The position numbers and the translations under genes were made by a program. Positions 1 through 5,231 of a stretch of DNA of 6,040 nucleotides are shown here, piece after piece. Position 1 is the stretch's first letter, and each line of letters starts with the position of its first letter. The stretch comes from Flavobacterium sp. (GTDB lineage Bacteria > Bacteroidota > Bacteroidia > Flavobacteriales > Flavobacteriaceae): NCBI GenBank assembly GCA_005792865.1, contig SXQR01000101.1, forward strand, positions 1 to 6,040. The letters run 5' to 3'. Below the pieces are notes generated by a model, which had not been told where the DNA came from, ran no database searches, and worked only from the letters and a program-made list of their open reading frames with translations.

Positions 1-893
1 ACCTTGCAGTGCTCCACCTCGGTCGCGTGGTCTACCATCGTGTGGCGAAGCGCCTGGAAGCGGTCAATCTTTGTCCCGAAAGCTTCCCTTTGGGACATGT
101 ATTCTATCGTGTAATCGATCGCATATTCGGCGCGGGCATGGGCATTGATTGCCATGATCAGCCGTTCGAGCGCAAAGTGCTGCATGATATAGGAAAATCC
201 CTTGCCCTCCTCGCCCATCAGGTTTTCGGCGGGAATCTCCACGTTGTCGAACGCAATCTCGGCGGTGTCCGAGGCGCGCCATCCCAATTTGTCCAACTTG
301 CTCGCCGATATTCCGGGAATCTTGGTGTCCATCAGGAATATGCTGATTCCCTTGTTCCCGAGTTCGGGATTGGTCTTGGCGGCCACGACATAATAGTCGG
401 CATAGATACCATTGGTGATAAAGGTCTTGGAACCGTTGATGATCCATTTGTCGCCCCTGCGCGTCGCGGTCGTTTTCATTCCGGCGACGTCGCTTCCGCC
501 AAAAGGCTCGCTGATGCATAAGGCACCGATCTTGTCGCCCGCAATGCTGGCCGCCAGGTAATCCTGCTTGATCCGCTCGTCGCCTTCAGCCTTCAAATGC
601 GTCATCGCCAGATAGGCATGCGCCCACATCGCCGCCGCAAAACCGGAAGACCTGATCTTCTGGAGTTCTTCAAGGAAGATCACCGTATAAAAAAGGTCAA
701 GGTCCATTCCGCCGTAGGCCTCCGGATAATTGATCCCAAAAAATCCCATCTCCCCGAATTTCTTCCAGATAAAACGGTCTATCGTCCCGGTCTTTTCCCA
801 TTTTTCGATATGGGGCACGACTTCTTTTTGCAAAAAATCCTTGAAACTTTGTCTGAACGATTCGTGTTCTTCGGTAAAATACATTGAATTCAT
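1..893 (-). CDS. Acyl-CoA dehydrogenase, 3' end cut off by the window edge
   Basis: FAD-dependent flavoenzyme that would catalyse alpha,beta-dehydrogenation of an acyl-CoA in fatty acid or branched-chain amino acid breakdown, in the cytosol. 297 codons are visible of the usual ~380-400. The N-terminal helical domain covers about residues 5-120. The family signature CISEPFGGSDVAG (126-138) matches the first acyl-CoA dehydrogenase PROSITE pattern. The beta domain has KWIINGSKTFITNG (149-162) and GWRASDTAEIAFDNVEIP (204-221). The C-terminal helical domain begins with FALERLIMA and REAFGTKIDRFQ (269-280). Glu243 of the ALERL motif sits where isovaleryl- and long-chain-type enzymes carry the catalytic base, so a substrate of that group is plausible; this is inference from recalled alignments. 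The start is at 893, with a second in-frame ATG at 884 equally possible. The gene follows the helix-hairpin-helix gene by 24 bases on the same strand. The exact substrate cannot be told. Confidence 0.95.
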   Translation of the reverse strand, partial: MNSMYFTEEHESFRQSFKDFLQKEVVPHIEKWEKTGTIDRFIWKKFGEMGFFGINYPEAYGGMDLDLFYTVIFLEELQKIRSSGFAAAMWAHAYLAMTHLKAEGDERIKQDYLAASIAGDKIGALCISEPFGGSDVAGMKTTATRRGDKWIINGSKTFITNGIYADYYVVAAKTNPELGNKGISIFLMDTKIPGISASKLDKLGWRASDTAEIAFDNVEIPAENLMGEEGKGFSYIMQHFALERLIMAINAHARAEYAIDYTIEYMSQREAFGTKIDRFQALRHTMVDHATEVEHCK

Positions 894-917
894 AAGTGAG
901 GAATGGTGGTGGAATTT

Positions 918-1763
918 TTAGAATTCCAAATATACGGCAATTATGTCCAACTTATCAACGGGGAAGTTATTGATCCGCCCTAGATTCTCGCGTGAAATCG
1001 CGCCGTTCATGCTCCTAAAGGTCACCACGTGCTTTGACAACGGGTACCGAAAATAGGGAAACTGCCCCAGCTCCTTCATGGTCGCCGTGTTGACATTTAC
1101 CTTTTTGACCACCGGTTCGTCAAGGACCGCGAACCTCTCCCGGAGCTTGCCGGCCACTTCAGGCGAAATTCCCCAGACGTGCTCCATTTGCGACATCGAC
1201 ACGAAAGCGCCCAGCTTCTCCCTGTATTCGAGGATCCTCTCGCTCAGCGCCGGCCCGATCCCGAACACCGAGATCAATTCTTCCGGGGTCGCGCGGTTGA
1301 TGTCGGTCCTGGCGGCTACGGCTTTTTCCTTAAACCATATTTTATCCTTTTTACCGACCCAGTCCGGAAACTTGAATTGCGGTGAGATCGCGGCCAGCAG
1401 GGAATCCGGAACCCCGGTCACGTTTTGGAATTCGGCTGCCGAATTGACAAATTTTCCCGTTTCGCGAAAAGCGTGCAACCGGTCGATCTGCGCAACCGAC
1501 ATCCCAAGCCGGTAGCCCTTCTCGTCCGAAATGAAATTGGGATTGAATGGATAGGATCTGTAAACTTTAGTGGGCTTTGCAGCCATGGCCGAATCCAGCC
1601 TGGCCTGCATCGCGAGCCATTGCTTTTCTTCGGGAGATGTCGCCGGAATGACCGATTCCTGCAGGAAAATAGCCGCTTGCAGGGCGATGGCCAGTATCAA
1701 CAGGGCGGCAATGGCGAAAATTTGGCGGTTGGTAAAAAAAAGAAGGCGTGTAATGATTTTCAT
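918..1763 (-). CDS. Membrane-anchored ComEA-like helix-hairpin-helix protein
   Basis: 281-residue protein with a basic N-terminus, one hydrophobic segment at about residues 14-36, and an extracytoplasmic remainder (predicted N-in). Three helix-hairpin-helix type units follow: a degenerate one at about 73-132 (FNPNFISDEKGYRLGMS, then FVNSAAEFQNVTGVPDSLL), the best one at 153-213 (DINRATPEEL, FGIGPALSERILEYR, FVSMSQMEHVWGIS), and a third at 222-280 (VNVNTATMKELGQFPYF, ISRENLGRINNFP). The NxATxEEL plus GIG hairpin is the ComEA/UvrC-type sequence-independent DNA-binding motif. A role in DNA uptake or envelope-associated DNA binding is inferred; many Bacteroidetes carry such proteins without proven function. 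The third unit lacks a GxG turn (QFPYF), so it may be structural. The start at 1763 puts the membrane anchor at the usual place. It lies 24 bases after the PspC gene and 24 before the acyl-CoA dehydrogenase, consistent with cotranscription. Confidence 0.86.
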   Translation of the reverse strand: MKIITRLLFFTNRQIFAIAALLILAIALQAAIFLQESVIPATSPEEKQWLAMQARLDSAMAAKPTKVYRSYPFNPNFISDEKGYRLGMSVAQIDRLHAFRETGKFVNSAAEFQNVTGVPDSLLAAISPQFKFPDWVGKKDKIWFKEKAVAARTDINRATPEELISVFGIGPALSERILEYREKLGAFVSMSQMEHVWGISPEVAGKLRERFAVLDEPVVKKVNVNTATMKELGQFPYFRYPLSKHVVTFRSMNGAISRENLGRINNFPVDKLDIIAVYLEF

Positions 1764-1787
1764 GGCGTATAATATTTAAAGGTTGTT

Positions 1788-2015
1788 TCAGAGGTCAAAC
1801 ACCGAACTTCGTTTGGCGCGGATCAGGTCCTTGAGCTTAAGCCAGAAGGCCAGTGTCAGGTACACGCCAAACCAGAGCCCTGCGGTCACGAACGAGATAT
1901 AGATAAAGAAGATCCGCACGCTGCTGGCGCGCATCCCGAGCTTGTCGGCGAGGCGGCTGGCGGCATCAAAACCGTGGCGTTCAAAAAAATGGCGGATGGA
2001 AAGGACGATGGACAT
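1788..2015 (-). CDS. Small PspC-domain inner-membrane protein
   Basis: 75-residue protein resembling the stand-alone PspC-domain proteins of flavobacteria. Residues 18-60 fit the PspC pattern: AASRLADKLGMRASSVRIFF, with the L-A-x-x-L-G-hydrophobic segment followed by V-R-I, then a hydrophobic stretch (about 35-59, FFIYISFVTAGLWFGVYLTLAF) and a basic tail (KLKDLIRAKRS) ending in VFDL. In proteobacteria PspC takes part in the phage shock (membrane stress) response with PspA and PspB. No psp partners are visible here, so a membrane-stress role is only suggested. The start ATG at 2013-2015 is the only reasonable one and no Shine-Dalgarno is seen, as is usual in this phylum. I see no clear TAnnTTTG element in the 48 bases upstream, so transcription from the exonuclease promoter is likely. 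Confidence 0.87.
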   Translation of the reverse strand: MSIVLSIRHFFERHGFDAASRLADKLGMRASSVRIFFIYISFVTAGLWFGVYLTLAFWLKLKDLIRAKRSSVFDL

Positions 2016-2063
2016 GCGATCTGTTTGGCGTAAAGCGCTAATTTAAAGAATTTTGCAATCCAA

Positions 2064-2552
2064 TCAGCGAAGCAGGTACAATTTTGCACAGGCCCGCGCG
2101 TCGCTCAGGGCTTCGTGGTGATTGAGCTCGATGTTATGGCGTTCGCTGCAGTATTTCAGGTTGGCCGGCTTGTAACCCTTGGAGCGGTAGATGCGGAGGG
2201 TGCACTCCCAACGTTCGGCGATCTCGAGCTCGTCATAATACAGGCCGTAATGCTTCATGGTTTTGGCCAGGACGTTCCGGTCAAAAGATTCGTTATGCGC
2301 CACGATCTTTCGCCCAAAGACGCGTTTGTGGATTTCCGGAAAAAGTTGGTCAAATGTCTTCGCGTCAAGCGTCATCACGGGCTTGATGCCATGGCAGAGG
2401 ATGTTTCTATACCAATAAAGGTTTTCCGGCGGTTGTATCAAGGTGTGGAATTCCTCTGTGATGACACCGTCGTCCACGGTCACGATCCCCACGGAACAGG
2501 CGCTCTCGGGGTGGCCGGTGGCCGTTTCAAAATCAATCGCCGTAAAAGTCAT
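2064..2552 (-). CDS. DnaQ-like DEDDh 3'-5' exonuclease, stand-alone
   Basis: 162-residue exonuclease of the DnaQ/RNase T superfamily, removing nucleotides from 3' ends of DNA or RNA with two metal ions. The four acidic residues and the general-base histidine are all visible: Exo I AIDFETA (Asp7, Glu9), Exo II AHNESFDRNVL (Asp91), Exo III HEALSDA (His146 and Asp151, the H-x4-D spacing of DEDDh enzymes). HGIKP (54-58) is also a usual family element. It consists of the exonuclease domain only, with no polymerase, BRCT or UvrC-type extension, and it ends very soon after the last catalytic helix (LYLLR). I chose the ATG at 2550-2552 rather than the in-frame one at 2654, because the 34 extra residues are unlike the family, would overlap the divergent gene, and lie upstream of a strong promoter element. 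Whether it proofreads, repairs DNA or degrades oligonucleotides cannot be told. Confidence 0.9.
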   Translation of the reverse strand: MTFTAIDFETATGHPESACSVGIVTVDDGVITEEFHTLIQPPENLYWYRNILCHGIKPVMTLDAKTFDQLFPEIHKRVFGRKIVAHNESFDRNVLAKTMKHYGLYYDELEIAERWECTLRIYRSKGYKPANLKYCSERHNIELNHHEALSDARACAKLYLLR

Positions 2553-2557
2553 GGCCG

Positions 2558-2588
2558 CAAATGTACGAAGCGGCACATTCGGTTCAAA
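2558..2588 (-). promoter_or_regulatory. Bacteroidetes-type promoter for the exonuclease gene
   Basis: Read on the minus strand, TTTG (2588-2585) is followed after 19 bases by TACATTTG (2565-2558). This is a full match to the -33 TTTG and -7 TAnnTTTG consensus of the primary sigma factor of Bacteroidetes, at the normal spacing. The -7 element ends 5 bases before the ATG at 2552, so the transcript would have almost no leader. This promoter may also drive the three genes downstream. Confidence 0.7.
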
Positions 2589-2591
2589 CCT

Positions 2592-2599
2592 TATATTTG
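2592..2599 (+). promoter_or_regulatory. Bacteroidetes -7 element for the PNGase-like gene
   Basis: TATATTTG matches the -7 consensus TAnnTTTG exactly and ends 3 bases before the ATG at 2603. No TTTG or TTG lies at 17-23 bases upstream, so the -33 half is missing or degenerate. That could mean a weak or activator-dependent promoter. It lies next to the -33 element of the divergent exonuclease promoter (2585-2588), so the two promoters would compete for polymerase. Confidence 0.5.
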
Positions 2600-2602
2600 T
2601 GC

Positions 2603-4261
2603 ATGGCAAAATATTTTTTAATGCTGATGCTGGCCTGTTGGGGAGGATCGGCACAAAAATCAGTAATCAAGATTTCCTACCACCGGTTCTCCCATGACCA
2701 GCCGGTTGAAAACCAGGACGCCATTGTGGCTTTCGCCGATGCAACCCGCACGATCGTGACCACGGCGGGAAATCTCGCGGGGACTTCGCCAAAGCCTTCG
2801 GAACAATTCCATATATCCGGCGATAAAATTATCCATGCGGCATTGCTCGCGGAAGGCCAGTACATCTTTACTGTCGACAGCGCCTCAATTCCAGCACAAA
2901 AATTTGAACTCAAGCCCGAAAGCAAAAAAATCCTGGGGTACAATTGCAGGAAAGCCGTGATAATCGTAAACAGCAACACCGTAGAAATCTGGTTCACCAC
3001 CGATACCGGAATCCGGGCTGCTCCCACATCGCTTGGAATAACACTTGGGACTGTCCTGGAAATGGTCCGTAACGGCAATTTTGCAATCCGCGCCCAAAGC
3101 GTTGAGAAGATCAGGTCATTCCCGGCCTCTGTCCTGACTGCATTCGCTCCTGCAAGGCCACTGGACATGCTCACCTACCGCGACCGGTTGTGGAAATCGC
3201 GCTTCACGACAATTCCCATTTTCAAGAACGAGACCATCAATTTTACCGATGCGCCTGCCCCGCACGATTCGGTTTTCCGGTACGCGAAAGGAACCGTGAT
3301 AGCCCGAAAGGTAAAATTCCCGGACTTTCCCGCTGGAAGCCGTGTTTTCCTGGACGTTTCCTCGCGCTCCGATGGCGATGCGTATGACCGGACGGGATCG
3401 GTTATCCTGATGAGCGACGCGACATCCGGCACCTTCATGGACGGCATTAAAAATGGCGCGCAGGCATTGCCGCTCTATGAGAACGGGAACGGCAAAACAT
3501 ACCGGGGAGTCGCGCGCAGTGCGGGATATGAACCCTCGCTGGAACTGATGCGGTTTTTCACGCCTTTTGGAGCGGGAAAATACAACACCATCAAAATCAA
3601 GGGGCGTACCTGGCAGGACAGCGCCTACTACCGCCAGGACATCACCGATATCGCCGATGCACTTCGCGACCGGGAGGTCTGGATCGCGGCCAACATCAGC
3701 AACTATGACAAGGGCGGGCACAAATTATCGGCCAACATCACGATCCATCCCGAAGAAGGGACAGCGAAGCGTCCGGGATTCATCCTTCCGCTTTTCAACA
3801 CCAACAGCGTGCTCGAAGTGGCGGGGCAGGATTATGCGAGCATGTTTGATACGGATAAAGGCCTTGAAGTGCCCTTTGAACTGGAGCAGGATGTCTCCGA
3901 TGCGGTCCTGCGGTACATCACCACCGGCCACGGCGGCTGGGAAAACGGCGACGAATTTGTCAAGAAACCCAACCACATTTTCCTGGACGGCCAAAAGGTG
4001 CACTCGTTCATTCCATGGCGCGACGACTGCGGCGGCTACCGCAACCTGAACCCCGCTTCCGGCAATTTTCCCAACGGCCTCTCCTCGTCAGATTACAGCC
4101 GCTCGAACTGGTGCCCCGGCATGACGGCCATCCCTGTCGACATCCCGCTGGGCAACCTCAAAAAAGGCAGGCACACCATACGGGTGGCCATTCCGCAGGG
4201 CAAGCCGGAAGGAACGAGCTTTAGTTCGTGGAATGTAAGTGGGGTTTTGCTATGCAAATAA
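2603..4261 (+). CDS. Secreted peptide-N-glycosidase F-like protein (PNGase F-II type) with extra N-terminal domain
   Basis: 552-residue exported protein related to PNGase F, which cleaves the amide bond between asparagine and N-glycans on glycoproteins. A short signal peptide (about 1-18, MAKYFLMLML then GGSAQ) precedes an N-terminal region (19-190) absent from classical PNGase F. The catalytic pair of jelly-roll domains follows (about 200-552). Asp262 in YDRTGSVIL aligns with catalytic Asp60 of PNGase F (WDRYANVYV). Glu451 in GDEFVKK aligns with Glu206 (CAEWCFR). WCPGM (503-507) is identical, and Cys476 with Cys504 preserves the last disulfide of PNGase F, while its other two cysteine pairs are missing. 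The position of Glu118 appears to be Asn364 in my hand alignment. An ATG at 2561 is in frame but adds 14 residues ahead of the signal peptide and lies upstream of the -7 element, so 2603 is preferred. Cys12 makes a lipoprotein conceivable, but its lipobox is poor. Role in glycoprotein foraging is inferred. Confidence 0.9.
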   Translation: MAKYFLMLMLACWGGSAQKSVIKISYHRFSHDQPVENQDAIVAFADATRTIVTTAGNLAGTSPKPSEQFHISGDKIIHAALLAEGQYIFTVDSASIPAQKFELKPESKKILGYNCRKAVIIVNSNTVEIWFTTDTGIRAAPTSLGITLGTVLEMVRNGNFAIRAQSVEKIRSFPASVLTAFAPARPLDMLTYRDRLWKSRFTTIPIFKNETINFTDAPAPHDSVFRYAKGTVIARKVKFPDFPAGSRVFLDVSSRSDGDAYDRTGSVILMSDATSGTFMDGIKNGAQALPLYENGNGKTYRGVARSAGYEPSLELMRFFTPFGAGKYNTIKIKGRTWQDSAYYRQDITDIADALRDREVWIAANISNYDKGGHKLSANITIHPEEGTAKRPGFILPLFNTNSVLEVAGQDYASMFDTDKGLEVPFELEQDVSDAVLRYITTGHGGWENGDEFVKKPNHIFLDGQKVHSFIPWRDDCGGYRNLNPASGNFPNGLSSSDYSRSNWCPGMTAIPVDIPLGNLKKGRHTIRVAIPQGKPEGTSFSSWNVSGVLLCK

Positions 4262-4280
4262 CCTGGCGGGGGGTGCATTT

Positions 4281-4306
4281 ATTCTTTTGCCTGGTCGCAA
4301 AAGAAT
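4281..4306. repeat. T-rich hairpin, first copy
   Basis: Perfect 9-bp inverted repeat ATTCTTTTG / CAAAAGAAT around an 8-base loop (4290-4297), 20 bases after the PNGase-like stop codon. It could help end that transcript, but no run of T follows the stem on either strand, so I do not call it an intrinsic terminator. Its layout (GCATTT before it, TTTTGCCTG at the turn, AGACCCTAGCGGC after it) resembles the element at 4967-4992. Confidence 0.7.
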
Positions 4307-4454
4307 CAAAAAGACCCTAGCGGCTCTGTCCAAACCTTGATTTCTATGGGTTCGTTGCCCCAGCGCGCCTGAGCCGCTCGGCTAATCGCCTCGTCTTTAC
4401 GGCGCTTACAAAAGCCAGCGCCGCACCTCGCCCTCGAAATCTACGGTTTTCCCA

Positions 4455-4640
4455 GAAGCCGCATAAGCGGCAGCGTATCGCCCGTGTGAATATCTTTCGC
4501 CGGAACTTTGCTCCCGACCCCAAAAGGAGTGCGAACAACGAAATTTTGAGTGACCTACGCTATCTCAACCCAATAAGTTCATTGTGGATGAACGGCAGCA
4601 CCGCGGCTTGTGGGTTCCTGCGTCAAAAATCAAAGAGGAT
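4455..4640 (+). repeat. Degenerate ~200-bp direct repeat, copy A
   Basis: First of two tandem imperfect copies with a 221-base period. Shared blocks with copy B are GCGTATCGCCCG (4473-4484), GCTCCCGACC (4510-4519), GAAATTTTGA (4540-4549) and 4585-4633, where 45 of 49 bases match by hand count (containing CCGCGGCTTGTGGGTTCCTG). It contains a GCCGC-ATAA-GCGGC hairpin (4458-4471) and a second stem CTCC/GGAG (4511-4514 with 4526-4529). The borders are approximate, and the strand is given only as the reading direction used for comparison. Confidence 0.8.
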
Positions 4641-4675
4641 CGCGGCTAAAAATCGGCGCTGTCTGAGCACCGGCG

Positions 4676-4870
4676 ACAGCCGTGCGAGCGGCCGCGTATC
4701 GCCCGGGTGGTTTTCTTTCTAAGGAAATTTGCTCCCGACCTAAAGGAGCAGCGAGCAGAGTGAAATTTTGACCGACAAAGGCAATCCCTCCGAATGAGTT
4801 TATTTTGGATGAACAGCAGCTCCGCGGCTTGTGGGTTCCTGCGCAAAAAATCAATGATTGGAGCGATCAA
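4676..4870 (+). repeat. Degenerate ~200-bp direct repeat, copy B
   Basis: Second tandem copy. Blocks lie 221 bases downstream of those in copy A: GCGTATCGCCCG (4694-4705), GCTCCCGACC (4731-4740), GAAATTTTGA (4762-4771, offset 222) and 4806-4854. The hairpins recur at the same relative place: GCCGT-GCGA-GCGGC (4679-4692) and TGCTCC/GGAGCA (4730-4735 with 4745-4750). Similarity to the tail of copy A continues more weakly to about 4917 (AAAAATC.GCG...TGAGC...CGAG). Confidence 0.8.
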
Positions 4871-4966
4871 AAATCCGCGTGTTTGAGCGAAGCGAGTTTC
4901 GCGAGATTTTATCGCATAAATCATTAGATTTTTAGCAGGGTTCTGCCGCCGCCCCGGCATTTTTTG

Positions 4967-4992
4967 CTACTTTTTTTGCCTGAAAAAAGTAG
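4967..4992. repeat. T-rich hairpin, second copy
   Basis: Perfect 10-bp inverted repeat CTACTTTTTT / AAAAAAGTAG with loop TGCCTG (4977-4982). Like the element at 4281-4306 it follows GCATTT and has TTTTGCCTG at the turn, and it is followed by AGACGCCGTAGGCC. The two are in direct orientation, 686 bases apart, one on each side of the tandem repeats. Confidence 0.72.
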
Positions 4993-5050
4993 ACGCCGTA
5001 GGCCCTCGGCGCTGCAGGCGCCGGCAATCTACGTCAAAGAGACAGTCTAC
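4989..5050. repeat. Three-layer nested inverted repeat
   Basis: GTAGAC (4989-4994) is complementary to GTCTAC (5045-5050). Inside it CGTAG (4997-5001) is complementary to CTACG (5029-5033), and inside that CGGCGC (5007-5012) pairs with GCGCCG (5018-5023) around loop TGCAG. All arms are perfect. GTAG at 4989-4992 is shared with the preceding T-rich hairpin, so the two folds exclude each other. Function unknown. Confidence 0.7.
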
Positions 5051-5053
5051 AAT

Positions 5054-5124
5054 TTCGGCTCCGCGCAGCGTGAGCGGTTTAGGCGGTATCCTTTTGTGAG
5101 GCACGAGCAAAAGATATAGCCGAA
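5054..5124. repeat. Nested palindromic element with TTCGGCT/AGCCGAA outer arms
   Basis: Outer arms TTCGGCT (5054-5060) and AGCCGAA (5118-5124) are perfectly complementary. Inside, TATCCTTTTG (5087-5096) pairs with CAAAAGATA (5108-5116), with one bulged C, around loop 5097-5107. GCTC/GAGC (5058-5061 with 5072-5075) offers a competing small hairpin. The core resembles palindromic intergenic repeats I recall from flavobacterial genomes. Confidence 0.65.
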
Positions 5125-5205
5125 GACGCGACGGCGCCCATTTAAAATTTATACTTTATAATTTATAACTCCCTTGGCGCCGGCACGCCCAAAAAGTAAT
5201 GAACG

Positions 5206-5226
5206 AAAAAGCCACCTTTCGGTGGC
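5206..5226 (-). terminator. Rho-independent terminator of the CBS gene
   Basis: On the minus strand, GCCACC (5226-5221), loop GAAA (a GNRA-type tetraloop) and GGTGGC (5216-5211) are followed at once by TTTTT (5210-5206). The hairpin begins 5 bases after the stop codon at 5234-5232. It is a textbook intrinsic terminator and separates this gene from the repeat region. Confidence 0.92.
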
Positions 5227-5231
5227 CTTGA

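Larger units (their letters stand above)
4262..5205. other. Repeat-rich region without a convincing gene
   Basis: About 940 bases between the PNGase-like stop and the terminator of the next gene. ORFs of 60-105 codons exist on both strands but have low-complexity, arginine- and cysteine-rich translations. Two minus-strand ones share a segment (GSGAKFRRK.FTRAIR against RSGANFLRKKTTRAIR) only because the underlying DNA is repeated. I see no domain, signal peptide or start context to support any of them. The content is instead repeats and inverted repeats, listed separately. I recall similar hairpin-rich sequence (ATCCTTTTGTG ... AAAAGATATAGC, and T-rich hairpins with GCCTG in the loop) from intergenic regions of other flavobacteria, which would make this dispersed repeat material, but this cannot be checked here. 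Confidence 0.75.

Noticed and set aside
9..521. 170-codon plus-strand ORF at the left edge
   Set aside because: Antisense to the acyl-CoA dehydrogenase signature region, which is clearly the coding strand although that gene is open at the window edge.
2115..2621. 168-codon plus-strand ORF opposite the exonuclease
   Set aside because: The opposite strand encodes a complete DEDDh motif set; this is an antisense shadow.
2553..2654. Upstream start giving a 196-residue exonuclease
   Set aside because: The added 34 residues do not fit the family and lie over the promoter and the start of the divergent gene.
3116..3721. 201-codon minus-strand ORF inside the PNGase-like gene
   Set aside because: It lies wholly opposite conserved PNGase F-like sequence and has no recognisable feature.
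4281..4306. Intrinsic terminator for the PNGase-like gene
   Set aside because: The stem is perfect but AT-rich, and no T-run follows on the plus strand; kept only as a repeat.
4455..4870. CRISPR array or insertion sequence
   Set aside because: Only two long degenerate copies, no short repeat-spacer pattern, no transposase and no terminal inverted repeats with target duplication that I could see.
4646..4960. 104-codon minus-strand ORF, and a 64-codon one at 4344-4538 with similar middle part
   Set aside because: Arginine-rich, no domain, no start context, and the similarity comes from the tandem DNA repeat. Other frames over the same repeat are open as well.
5141..5170. AT-rich stretch with AATTTATA twice (14 bases apart), considered as promoter or origin-like site
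   Set aside because: No TAnnTTTG match and no downstream gene in a fitting orientation; it lies between gene ends and may be plain AT-rich sequence.
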